Shown here: piece after piece, positions 55,923-64,000 of the stretch | How the letters are laid out: the number at the start of each line of letters is the position of its first letter | Position numbering within the stretch: the stretch's first letter is position 1 | Source of the DNA: Ignavibacteria bacterium | GTDB lineage: Bacteria > Bacteroidota > Ignavibacteria > Tepidaquicellales > Tepidaquicellaceae | Direction of reading: 5' to 3' | Assembly (NCBI GenBank): GCA_019187405.1 | Contig: JABAQZ010000006.1 | Span: 277,547 to 341,546, forward strand | Length of the DNA stretch: 64,000 nucleotides | Notes under the pieces: model-generated | Told to the model about the DNA's origin: nothing | Database searches by the model: none | What the model saw: the letters and a program-made list of their open reading frames with translations, nothing else | Program-made: the position numbers and the translations under genes

Positions 55923-57350
55923 ATGAACAGCACACCTAAAAGTTTTAGTGAAATTAATTCCGGATTAAATTCCAGAAGCCTGACTTGTGTAAAACTTGTA
56001 AATTCATATCTTGAAAACATTCAATCTCAAAAAGACCTTAATGTTTTTATAAATCTTTTTGAAGAAGATGCTTTAAAAAGAGCCGTTGAAATTGATGGAA
56101 GACTGAAAGCAGGAACTGCAGGCAAACTTGCGGGTATGGTTATATCAGTAAAAGACGTAATTTCGGTGAAGGATAAACCTTTAACATGCGCTTCAAAAAT
56201 ATTATCCGGTTATAATGCTTCATACAATGCAACGGTAATTGACCGGCTGCTTGAAGAAGATGCAATAATTATCGGCAAGACAAACTGCGATGAATTTGCA
56301 ATGGGTTCTTCAAATGAAAATTCATTTTACGGACCGGTGAAAAATCCGGTAGATAAAACTCGAGTGCCGGGAGGTTCTTCCGGAGCAAGTGCAGTATCTG
56401 TTGCATCAGATATGTGTCTTTTAAGTTTAGGATCCGAAACCGGAGGCTCAATCAGACAGCCTGCTTCGTATTGCGGAATTACCGGACTTAAAATGACATA
56501 CGGCAGATTATCGAGATACGGACTTGTTGCTTTTGCATCATCATTCGATTCAATCGGAATATTCGGAAATAACAGCAGTGACATTGCAGTTCTGCTTGAG
56601 GTAATAGCTGGCATTGATAAGATGGACAGCACTTCATCAAATGAACCTGTAAAAAATTATTCTGCAATATTAAAAAACAATATAGATCCTGCCAAAGTGA
56701 AAATAGGATATGCTAAAGAATATTTTGAAGAAGGTCTCGACAGCGACATTAAAAATGGAATTCTGCTTCAGCTTGATAAGCTTAAAAAGGAAGGATTTGA
56801 AATCAGGGAAATTTCTTTGCCTCACAGCAGATATGTCATTCAGACTTATTACATTTTAACTTCGGCAGAAGCTTCAAGTAATTTATCGAGATATGACGGC
56901 GTCAGGTATGGATACAGATCTCAAAATTCCTCATCGCTGGAAGAGATGTATATAAATACCAGATCAGAAGGATTTGGTGAGGAAGTTAAAAGAAGAATAA
57001 TGCTTGGAACATACGTTTTATCCGCTGGATATTATGACGCATACTACAGAAAAGCTCAGAAAGTCCGGAGACTTATCATGAATGATTTTGAAAATGCTTT
57101 CAAGGAAGTTGATTTCATTGTTTCGCCTACAACGCCTACAACGGCATTCAAACTCGGAGAGAAAGTTGATGATCCTCTGTCGATGTATCTCAACGACATT
57201 TATACTGCTTCAGTAAATCTTGCCGGAATTCCCGCAATTTCAATACCTGCCGGAAAAGACAGAAACAATCTGCCGTTCGGATTGCAGATAATGGGAAAGA
57301 AGTTTGACGAAGCCGGATTGCTTGCAATGTGGAATGAAATAAAATATTAA
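55923..57350 (+). CDS. gatA: Asp/Glu-tRNA amidotransferase subunit A
   Basis: This 475-aa amidase releases ammonia from glutamine for transamidation of Glu-tRNA(Gln) and Asp-tRNA(Asn). The Ser-cisSer-Lys triad is intact: Lys77 (ISVKDVISVK), cis-Ser in VPGGSSGASAVS (about 152) and nucleophile Ser176 (GSETGGSIRQPAS). The gatB and gatC genes are not adjacent. It sits between the tatA terminator and the convergent efflux operon. Confidence 0.94.
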   Translation: MNSTPKSFSEINSGLNSRSLTCVKLVNSYLENIQSQKDLNVFINLFEEDALKRAVEIDGRLKAGTAGKLAGMVISVKDVISVKDKPLTCASKILSGYNASYNATVIDRLLEEDAIIIGKTNCDEFAMGSSNENSFYGPVKNPVDKTRVPGGSSGASAVSVASDMCLLSLGSETGGSIRQPASYCGITGLKMTYGRLSRYGLVAFASSFDSIGIFGNNSSDIAVLLEVIAGIDKMDSTSSNEPVKNYSAILKNNIDPAKVKIGYAKEYFEEGLDSDIKNGILLQLDKLKKEGFEIREISLPHSRYVIQTYYILTSAEASSNLSRYDGVRYGYRSQNSSSLEEMYINTRSEGFGEEVKRRIMLGTYVLSAGYYDAYYRKAQKVRRLIMNDFENAFKEVDFIVSPTTPTTAFKLGEKVDDPLSMYLNDIYTASVNLAGIPAISIPAGKDRNNLPFGLQIMGKKFDEAGLLAMWNEIKY

Positions 57351-57534
57351 ACAAACAATTCTGTGATTTTATTTTGCAATGATTTTCCGAAAAAAATTAA
57401 TAAAGCAAAATATACCTTAAAGTAGTTTGTTGAATATACATTAAACATCTCTCATCATTAAGCGCTCATCGAAATCGGATCAATGAATGACTTCCCAAAA
57501 CTTCATAAGATTAAAAATTTTAAACAGAATTTTA

Positions 57535-58833
57535 TTAATGCTCATGACCTCCGCTTTGCTCTTTAATAAGATGAGACTGAAGATAATAAGCTCCTTTAAC
57601 GACAATTTTATCTCCTTCATGAATTTCCTGCAACAAGGAAACCTGCTTGTACCCCAACTGTGAAATTCCTGTTTTCACTTCAACTCTGGCAAATGTTATC
57701 TCGCTTTCGGCATGGTCTTCCTCAGTATTTTCCTTTTCCCATACAAAAATAAATTCTCTACCATCGGCATTTATGATTGCTTCGTCCGGAAGCGCTTTTA
57801 CGGTACTGTCGCCAATATTAATAACGGCATTAACATACATACCCGGAATCAATCTTGATTTATTATTAATTATTTCGGCATGAACTGCGACAGATTTAGT
57901 TTCATTTTCAAATGATTTTCCGATACTGAATATTCTGCCGTTAATTTCCGCATCACTTTGATTTGTCAAAATAAATCTGACGTTTTGATTTGGTTTTACT
58001 TTGAACAAATCCTTTTCATAAACAAGCAGATCGACATGCAGTTTTGAATTGTCAACTATCGTAAACAGCGATTTCCCAAGTGTCACATAACTTCCAAGAT
58101 TAATATCAACGTTTGTAATGTGTCCGCTTATAGGCGCAGTGATTAAAATTTTTGAATCCATATCTTCAGTATTTTCAAGACGTATCATTGCTAATTGTTC
58201 TTTCAGTGATTTATATCTCACTTTTTCAATTTCCAGTTCAGAGGCAGTTTTCTCGAATATTTTTTTTGCATTAATATTTTCATCACTCAAAGTCTTTTGT
58301 CTTTCATATTCCTGTTCAAGTAATTTAAGATTATACTCAGAGCTGATAAAAGCCTCTTGAATTTTTACAATTTCAGGGCTTTCAAGAAGAGCTAGTTTTT
58401 GTCCTGCTCTTACATACTGTCCGGTCTGAGCATAAATCTTTTTTATAATTCCCTCAATTACCGAGCTTACATTTGCCTGATTTTGCGGCGGCAGCTTTGT
58501 ATAACCGTTTGCATTAATTACATCGCTCAGATTTTTTTCTTCAAACCAGCCTAATTCTATACCGGCTGAATTATACTGAGATTCATTTAAGTGGACAATC
58601 TTTTCATGCATGTGCTCATCTTCTTCGTGATTATGGTCATCTTCATTATGATTATGATTATGATTATGATTATGATCGTGATCATGCTCATCCGATAAAA
58701 CTTTTGAAGTATCTCCGGAATTGTGATCATGATCATCATTTTCCGAATGATTATCATTTTTGCAAGAGATATATCCAATTGCTATAAACAAGATTATTAA
58801 TGCAGTTAAAATATTCAGTTTAAAGATTTTCAT
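57535..58833 (-). CDS. RND efflux periplasmic adaptor (CzcB/CusB family), His-rich N-terminus
   Basis: This 432-aa membrane-fusion protein has a lipoprotein-type signal (GYISC near residue 24). A very His/Asp-rich stretch (residues 28-85, repeated HDH and HNH units) probably binds metal ions. A barrel-sandwich and coiled-coil region follows (VIEGIIKKIYAQTGQYVRAG, ... APISGHITNVDINLGSYVTL). It links the inner-membrane pump to the outer-membrane channel. It is the last gene of the efflux operon, 109 bp after the pump gene. Zn, Co, Cd, Cu or Ag are all possible substrates. Confidence 0.93.
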   Translation of the reverse strand: MKIFKLNILTALIILFIAIGYISCKNDNHSENDDHDHNSGDTSKVLSDEHDHDHNHNHNHNHNEDDHNHEEDEHMHEKIVHLNESQYNSAGIELGWFEEKNLSDVINANGYTKLPPQNQANVSSVIEGIIKKIYAQTGQYVRAGQKLALLESPEIVKIQEAFISSEYNLKLLEQEYERQKTLSDENINAKKIFEKTASELEIEKVRYKSLKEQLAMIRLENTEDMDSKILITAPISGHITNVDINLGSYVTLGKSLFTIVDNSKLHVDLLVYEKDLFKVKPNQNVRFILTNQSDAEINGRIFSIGKSFENETKSVAVHAEIINNKSRLIPGMYVNAVINIGDSTVKALPDEAIINADGREFIFVWEKENTEEDHAESEITFARVEVKTGISQLGYKQVSLLQEIHEGDKIVVKGAYYLQSHLIKEQSGGHEH

Positions 58834-58942
58834 TTTATTAAAATAATATTTTTTAATTTTATACTGATGCCGGTATTTGATGTAAGAAATATTTTTATCA
58901 ATCTATTACCGGATATATTTTTTATAATTTTTTATAAATTAA

Positions 58943-61900
58943 TTACCGAATGTTACCGGTTAAATAATCGACATTGATGACAGATTGATTCAATTGAAAT
59001 ATTATGTCGAGATAATTCAGCCTAATATCTGCGTAAGTTTCCAGGGCTTCATTGTATTCTATATAACCGATTTCACCAACCTCATAACTGCTTTTGGCCG
59101 ATTTAATGATTAACTCGGAATTCGGCAGCGCTGTTTGAGTAAAATAATTGAAAGCAGAATAATTTTTCAGATATTCACCGTAAGCTTGCTTTAATTGATT
59201 TTCCAAAAATAATTTTTCGGAATCAGCTTTTCTCTGAACGGATTTTTTTTGTAATTCCAATGATTTGACTTTAGCTGAACTGCTGAAAAAAGTAACAGGA
59301 ATAGATATACCGATATTAAAGCCGGTAAATCTTTTGCTTCTGTCATAATACACTTCATTTCCGTCAACTTCCTGATTGCCGACAAGGCTTTGGTTAAAGT
59401 AACCTATTTTGAAATCGGGGAGATTTTTTGCAGCTTCATAGGAAGCAGACCTGTCAGCTATTGTAACCTGCTGATACAAATTTTTCAGAATGGGATTATT
59501 ATTTATCAATGCTGTATCAGTAACAGCCATTAGTGTTTTCGGCTGAAGTTCATCATTTGTCAATTTAATATTGCCGCCATAATTCATTAAAGATTTTAAT
59601 TCAGAGACTGAATACAGCAGATCCATTTTATTCTTTTCAATTAACTGCTTTATCTCTCCGTATTTTGTATTTGCAGTAACCTTCTCCAGCAGGTTAGCCT
59701 CGCCGACATTGTATCTTAATTCTGCGGCATTTACAAATCCTTTATACAATGAATCAAGTATCATCATCTCTTTATTTATTGAAGAGAGATATTTTATCTT
59801 ATCAATAATGACATGTATCTTATAATAAATTTCACTCTTTGCGCTAAGGAAGCCGAGTTCACTGCTCAAAGTTACAGCTTCATACAAGTTTTTCTGAGAA
59901 GAAAATACCGACGGGAATGGTATTGACTGAGTTATAGTAAAATTATTGTCGTTGTTTATACTGCTGAATTGACCATACATAAACTCGATCTCCGTCTTAG
60001 GCAGATCAAAATATGAGCTTTCCATTTTCTTATTTGATTCTATATTCAGCTGAGCTGATTGGAGAGCGGGATTACTATCAGATGCATATTTCAATGCAGT
60101 CTTTAAATCAACCGACATTGTATCACCGCTTTGTGCAAAAGCAGAAGCCTGAATAAAAAACAGAATTAAAATCGTTGTTTTCATTTTTACATTTTTAATT
60201 TTAATTTTCTCTTCAAAATAATAATACAGTATAGGTAATATTATCAGTGTCAGAAGCGTAGCGGAAATCAAACCGCCTATTACAACTGTTGCCAATGGTT
60301 TTTGAACCTCCGCGCCTGCGCTTGTACTCAAAGCCATTGGGAGGAAGCCAAAAGAAGCTACCGATGCAGTAATTATTACCGGTCTTAATCTAACCTTCGT
60401 TCCTTCCTTGATTCTTTCGAGTACATCAGACATTCCCTCGCTTTTCAGCTGGTTAAAATATGATATCAGCACTATACCGTTTAATACTGCCACACCAAAC
60501 AATGCAATAAAACCAACACCTGCGGAGATACTAAACGGCATTCCGCGCAGCCACAATGCAAATACCCCGCCTATTGCCGACAGCGGAATGGCAGTATAAA
60601 TTAAGAGGCATTGCTTGACGGAATTGAATGCAAAAAAAAGTAAAATAAAGATTAACACCAAAGCAGCAGGTACTGCTAAAGAAAGTCGTTTATTTGCTTC
60701 AACAAGATTTTGAAACTGACCCCCGTATGAAAAATAATATCCGGGAGGCAGCTTAACATTTTGATTTAGCTTTTGCTGAATTTCATCCACGGCGCTTTTT
60801 ACGTCTCTGCCCCTGACATTGAAGCCGATTACAATTCTCCTTTTACCTTCTTCACGGCTTATCTGCATAACACCCTGTTCATAATTCACGTCAGCAATCT
60901 GTTCGAGTGGAATCTGATTACCTCCGGGAAGGCTGATAAACAATGACTTTACATCCGATATATCGTTTCTCGAGCTTTCTTCCAGCCGAACTACAAGGTC
61001 AAATCTTTTTTCACCTTCATACACAACGCCACCTTTTTCACCGGCAAATGCTGTGCGAAGAATTTTATTAACGTCGCCTACATTTATTCCGTATAATGCC
61101 AGCTTGTCAGGATTATATCTGACAACAATCTGAGGTAATCCTTTTACTTGTTCAACTCGCGCATCTTCAACTCCCTTTACTGACTGAATTACTGGAAGAA
61201 CTTCATCCGAGAGCGCTGAGAGAAGATCAATATCGTCACCAAAAATTTTTACTGCAACATCGCTTCTTACGCCCGTCATTAGTTCATTGAATCTCATCTG
61301 AACCGGTTGTGTAAACTCCAGCGTAATACCCGGTATATCATTAAGTTTATTTTCCATTTTCTTCATCATTTCATTTCGATCCTTTGCAGTTGTCCATTCA
61401 TCTTTGTCTTTCATGATTACCATTACGTCTGCAACTTCCATCGGCATTGGGTCGGTTGGAATTTCGGCAGATCCGATTTTTGAAACGGTCATAAGTACTT
61501 CAGGAAAATTTTCCATTAACACTTTTTCAGATTTTGTAGTAGCCGTAATTTCCTGCGAAAGTGAACTGCCTGGTGAACTGATAACATGTGTGGCAATGTC
61601 GCCTTCGTCAAGTGTAGGAATAAATTCACCTCCCATATTCTTATAAGTATAAACTGAAAGAGCAAATATCAACAAGGATGCAATCAAAATAATTTTTTTC
61701 CATTTAAATGCAAAACTCAATGAAGGTTTATATGCTTTGTGAATGAGATTCATAATCTTATCGGAAATATTTTGCTTAATATTACCGGTATGTCTGTTCA
61801 AGAAAAGCGATGACATCATAGGGACATAAGTTATAGAGAGCAGGAAAGCGCCGAGAATTGCAAAGCTGACAGTTTCGGCCATCGGCTTAAACATTTTACC

Positions 61901-63304
61901 TTCTATTCCTACAAGCGTAAAAATCGGAATATAAACTATCAGTATAATAATGATTCCAAATGAAGCGCTTTTGATTATTTTAGATGAACTATGTTTAACT
62001 TCTCTGTCCATCTGTTTTCGAGACAAAAAACCAAGATTTAAATTTTTCATTTTATGCATTATTGCTTCCACAATAATTACTGCTCCGTCAATTATTAATC
62101 CAAAATCAATTGCTCCGAGACTCATGAGATTACCGGATACTCCGAATAAATTCATCATAGAGATTGCAAACAGCATTGACAGCGGAATTACAGAAGCGAC
62201 TATCAATCCTGCCCGCATATTTCCAATCAAAAGTACCAGAATAAATATAACAATAAGCGCACCTTCGATTAGGTTTGTTTCTACTGTTTTGATGGTTTTG
62301 CTTATTAATTTTGTTCGGTCAAGAAAAGGTTCAATCTTCACTCCTTCCGGCAAAGTAGTTTTAATTTTCTCGATTCTTTCTTTAACATCTGACACAACAG
62401 CAGAGCTGTTTTCACCTTTCAACATCATGACCATTCCAGATACGACTTCACCTTTACCGTCTTTCGTTACGGCGCCGTATCTAATAGCGCTTCCTTCCTT
62501 TACTTCGGCAAGATCATTTATAATAACGGGAATGCCGTTTACATTTTTCACAACAATTTTTTTTATATCGTCTATGCCTCTTACCATGCCAATGCTTCTG
62601 ATAAAATATGCATAAGGTTTTTTATCAATGTATGCTCCGCCGGTATTTTCATTATTTCTTTCAAGCGCGTCGAATACCTCCGAAATGGTAGCGTTCATGC
62701 TGTTCAGCTTGTTTGGTGAAACTGATATTTCGTACTCTTTGAGATTACCTCCGAGAGTATTTACTTCTGCAACACCCGGAATTCCTATAAGCTGCGGCTT
62801 TATTATCCAGTCCTGCACTGTTCTAAGGCTCATTGCATCATACTTATCTTCAAAGCCTTTTTCGGCGTAAACGACATACTGATATATTTCGCCAAGACCG
62901 GTTGAAATTGGCGCAAGCTCCGGAATTCCCATTCCTTCAGGGATCTGTTCTTCAGCTTCTTTTAGTCTTTCATTAATTTGAGCTCTTGCCCAGTAAATGT
63001 CAGCGCTTTCTTCAAAGACAACCGTAATTTGAGATAAACCAAATCTGCTGATGGATCTCAGCTCAACAATTCTCGGAGTTGATTTTACCGATTGCTCTAT
63101 CGGGTATGTTATAAACTTTTCTACTTCCTGAGCCGCAAGCGAAGGCGAAAGCGTAATTATCTGAACCTGATTATTTGTAATATCGGGCAATGCGTCAATG
63201 CGCAGATTAAACGAGGAAATTATTCCCCATATTATCAGAGCAACCGTAAATAACCCGACTATTAATTTATTTTTAATACTGAAACTTATAATTTTATCCA
63301 GCAT
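58943..63304 (-). CDS. fused heavy-metal RND pump and outer-membrane factor (CzcA-CzcC)
   Basis: The 1453-aa protein joins two normally separate parts. Residues 1-1035 are an HME-type RND pump, with GLSQITVVFEESADIYWARA, the helix-4 proton relay DFGLIIDGAVIIVEA and QMRFNELMTGVRSDVAVKIF. Residues 1041-1453 are a TolC-like outer-membrane factor with NPALQSAQLNIESN and GISIPVTFFSSSAKVKSL. At the junction Met1041 begins a signal-peptide-like segment (MKTTILILFFIQASAFAQ), so the channel part could be cleaved or initiated separately. Such fusions are known in Bacteroidota. It exports divalent or monovalent metal ions with the adjacent adaptor. Confidence 0.94.
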   Translation of the reverse strand: MLDKIISFSIKNKLIVGLFTVALIIWGIISSFNLRIDALPDITNNQVQIITLSPSLAAQEVEKFITYPIEQSVKSTPRIVELRSISRFGLSQITVVFEESADIYWARAQINERLKEAEEQIPEGMGIPELAPISTGLGEIYQYVVYAEKGFEDKYDAMSLRTVQDWIIKPQLIGIPGVAEVNTLGGNLKEYEISVSPNKLNSMNATISEVFDALERNNENTGGAYIDKKPYAYFIRSIGMVRGIDDIKKIVVKNVNGIPVIINDLAEVKEGSAIRYGAVTKDGKGEVVSGMVMMLKGENSSAVVSDVKERIEKIKTTLPEGVKIEPFLDRTKLISKTIKTVETNLIEGALIVIFILVLLIGNMRAGLIVASVIPLSMLFAISMMNLFGVSGNLMSLGAIDFGLIIDGAVIIVEAIMHKMKNLNLGFLSRKQMDREVKHSSSKIIKSASFGIIIILIVYIPIFTLVGIEGKMFKPMAETVSFAILGAFLLSITYVPMMSSLFLNRHTGNIKQNISDKIMNLIHKAYKPSLSFAFKWKKIILIASLLIFALSVYTYKNMGGEFIPTLDEGDIATHVISSPGSSLSQEITATTKSEKVLMENFPEVLMTVSKIGSAEIPTDPMPMEVADVMVIMKDKDEWTTAKDRNEMMKKMENKLNDIPGITLEFTQPVQMRFNELMTGVRSDVAVKIFGDDIDLLSALSDEVLPVIQSVKGVEDARVEQVKGLPQIVVRYNPDKLALYGINVGDVNKILRTAFAGEKGGVVYEGEKRFDLVVRLEESSRNDISDVKSLFISLPGGNQIPLEQIADVNYEQGVMQISREEGKRRIVIGFNVRGRDVKSAVDEIQQKLNQNVKLPPGYYFSYGGQFQNLVEANKRLSLAVPAALVLIFILLFFAFNSVKQCLLIYTAIPLSAIGGVFALWLRGMPFSISAGVGFIALFGVAVLNGIVLISYFNQLKSEGMSDVLERIKEGTKVRLRPVIITASVASFGFLPMALSTSAGAEVQKPLATVVIGGLISATLLTLIILPILYYYFEEKIKIKNVKMKTTILILFFIQASAFAQSGDTMSVDLKTALKYASDSNPALQSAQLNIESNKKMESSYFDLPKTEIEFMYGQFSSINNDNNFTITQSIPFPSVFSSQKNLYEAVTLSSELGFLSAKSEIYYKIHVIIDKIKYLSSINKEMMILDSLYKGFVNAAELRYNVGEANLLEKVTANTKYGEIKQLIEKNKMDLLYSVSELKSLMNYGGNIKLTNDELQPKTLMAVTDTALINNNPILKNLYQQVTIADRSASYEAAKNLPDFKIGYFNQSLVGNQEVDGNEVYYDRSKRFTGFNIGISIPVTFFSSSAKVKSLELQKKSVQRKADSEKLFLENQLKQAYGEYLKNYSAFNYFTQTALPNSELIIKSAKSSYEVGEIGYIEYNEALETYADIRLNYLDIIFQLNQSVINVDYLTGNIR

Positions 63305-63395
63305 AACTTTTTAAATACTTAATGAAATGGTTGAGAGATTTGATGTAATAAACTTACAACAAAGCTCACATTAACTTAAACACGAATTTAACAGA

Positions 63396-63773
63396 TTAAG
63401 AAATTTTTGGCGGATGCCAGATATTTGAGAGATATTCTGAAGTTACAAAAAATGAAGAACCCTGATTTCTTTTTAAAATCTTCTGTGCAGGTTCAGGCAA
63501 TGAAATAGTATTAATAATCACAATGTTTAAAACCAATACTGTCTGACAAAAACAGTTATTGTTTTGAAACGGAAGACATCCGTCATCATGAGAGTCGCTT
63601 TTTTTATGTTCGGCATGATTTTCATTATAATGTTCCTGAAGATATTCAACAAATGAAAGTTCAGGATGTTCTTTAAAATGCTCAAGTAAATGAGGTATTT
63701 TAAAAAGTTCATCCAGCTTAATGGAAGGATTAAGAATACAAATCAATATCAAAGCAGAAAGAAACCGTTTCAA
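63396..63773 (-). CDS. small His-rich protein of metal-efflux operons
   Basis: This 125-aa protein has an N-terminal hydrophobic leader and a His/Asp-rich middle (EHYNENHAEHKKSDSHDDG). A CLPFQNNNCFC cluster and a second hydrophobic stretch (TVLVLNIVIINTISL) follow, and the protein ends IWHPPKIS. Short proteins ending in a WxPPK-type tail often precede CzcA-type genes in Bacteroidota. It starts the operon and lies 91 bp before the pump gene. A metal-binding or sensing role is likely but unproven. Confidence 0.75.
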   Translation of the reverse strand: MKRFLSALILICILNPSIKLDELFKIPHLLEHFKEHPELSFVEYLQEHYNENHAEHKKSDSHDDGCLPFQNNNCFCQTVLVLNIVIINTISLPEPAQKILKRNQGSSFFVTSEYLSNIWHPPKIS

Positions 63774-63886
63774 TGTAATTATTTTATAATCGTTATCGAT
63801 TTTTTTAAATTGCGATTAATATATAAAACTTATTTTCCGAATACAATTGAATTTCAATCAAAAAAAATTCTTTCGCATTTAATCAA

Positions 63887-63945
63887 ATTAAATGTAACCA
63901 TGAGATGACAAGAAACCAGGTCGTTTACTCATATTAAATGTAACC
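63887..63945. repeat. 13-bp direct repeat pair near the right edge
   Basis: ATTAAATGTAACC occurs at 63887-63899 and again at 63933-63945, 46 bp apart, just upstream of a new ORF start. Spaced short repeats of this kind are common at the ends of some insertion sequences. Confidence 0.6.
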
Positions 63946-63974
63946 GTGTTTTAAATAGAAAAACCCGGTGAAAT

Positions 63975-64000
63975 ATGAGCAAAAAATCTAAAAACGAATA
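63975..64000 (+). CDS. start of an ORF cut by the window edge, possibly a transposase
   Basis: ATG at 63975 opens MSKKSKNE and runs off the window. The upstream direct repeats, the position downstream of a unique-sequence gene, and the Lys/Ser-rich start are compatible with an integrase-core transposase. Eight codons are too few to identify it. Confidence 0.35.

Noticed and set aside
61950..62615. 221-aa plus-strand ORF within the RND pump gene
   Set aside because: It is antisense to the pump's conserved membrane region; its hydrophobic Thr/Ser/Ile-rich translation is the mirror of membrane helices.

Overview
This 64 kb window is AT-rich chromosomal DNA. It most likely comes from the Bacteroidota/Ignavibacteria-Kryptonia side of the tree. 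The main evidence is four secreted proteins that end in a type IX secretion (Por/T9SS) sorting domain introduced by the PNPFNP motif. Supporting evidence is DUF3667, a GlmU-like nucleotidyltransferase of the Bacteroidota type, a CzcA-CzcC fusion efflux protein, LPS core genes and frequent TTG starts. The taxonomic placement is inferred from gene content, not from a marker-gene search.

Layout. 1-2775: a truncated SDR oxidoreductase, then the nrfHA ammonia-forming nitrite reductase operon with a small membrane protein. 2910-5982: an outer-membrane-like protein and a secreted HEAT-repeat/cyclophilin fusion. 5983-8765: a 2.8 kb non-coding region between convergent genes. It holds a decayed VOC (glyoxalase-fold) gene fragment and a highly regular array of 45 palindromes at an exact 28-bp pitch, interrupted four times by a 144-bp conserved linker. 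8766-16673: thioredoxin-fold protein, LRR protein, POT transporter, GT9 glycosyltransferase, endonuclease III, UDP-GlcNAc 2-epimerase, L31 and the GlmU-like protein. 17064-23135: S20, a START-like protein, RidA, ParB/ParA, a metallo-hydrolase and a secreted metalloprotease.

23429-33803: FNR-like oxidoreductase, DUF192 protein, aminotransferase, enoyl-CoA hydratase, an ABC ATPase, PreT and beta-ureidopropionase (reductive pyrimidine breakdown), and two T9SS subtilases. 33942-40021: second GT9, DUF3667, Prs, a 2-oxoacid dehydrogenase E2 and a third subtilase. 40027-45995 (minus strand): rplM-rpsI-rpsB-tsf-pyrH-frr-waaA-gmhA, translation genes followed by LPS inner-core genes. 46513-57350: carbonic anhydrase, SnoaL-like protein, a giant BNR/T9SS protein, citrate synthase, HolA, an ECF sigma factor with a probable membrane anti-sigma partner, PurS/PurQ, TatA and GatA. 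57535-63773: a heavy-metal RND efflux operon. The right edge (63887-64000) shows a 13-bp direct repeat and the first codons of a new ORF, perhaps an insertion sequence.

Most of the window is housekeeping. The clear outlier is the palindrome array at 6904-8679, which is not CRISPR, not coding, and matches no element I can name. No tRNA, rRNA or CRISPR array was recognised.
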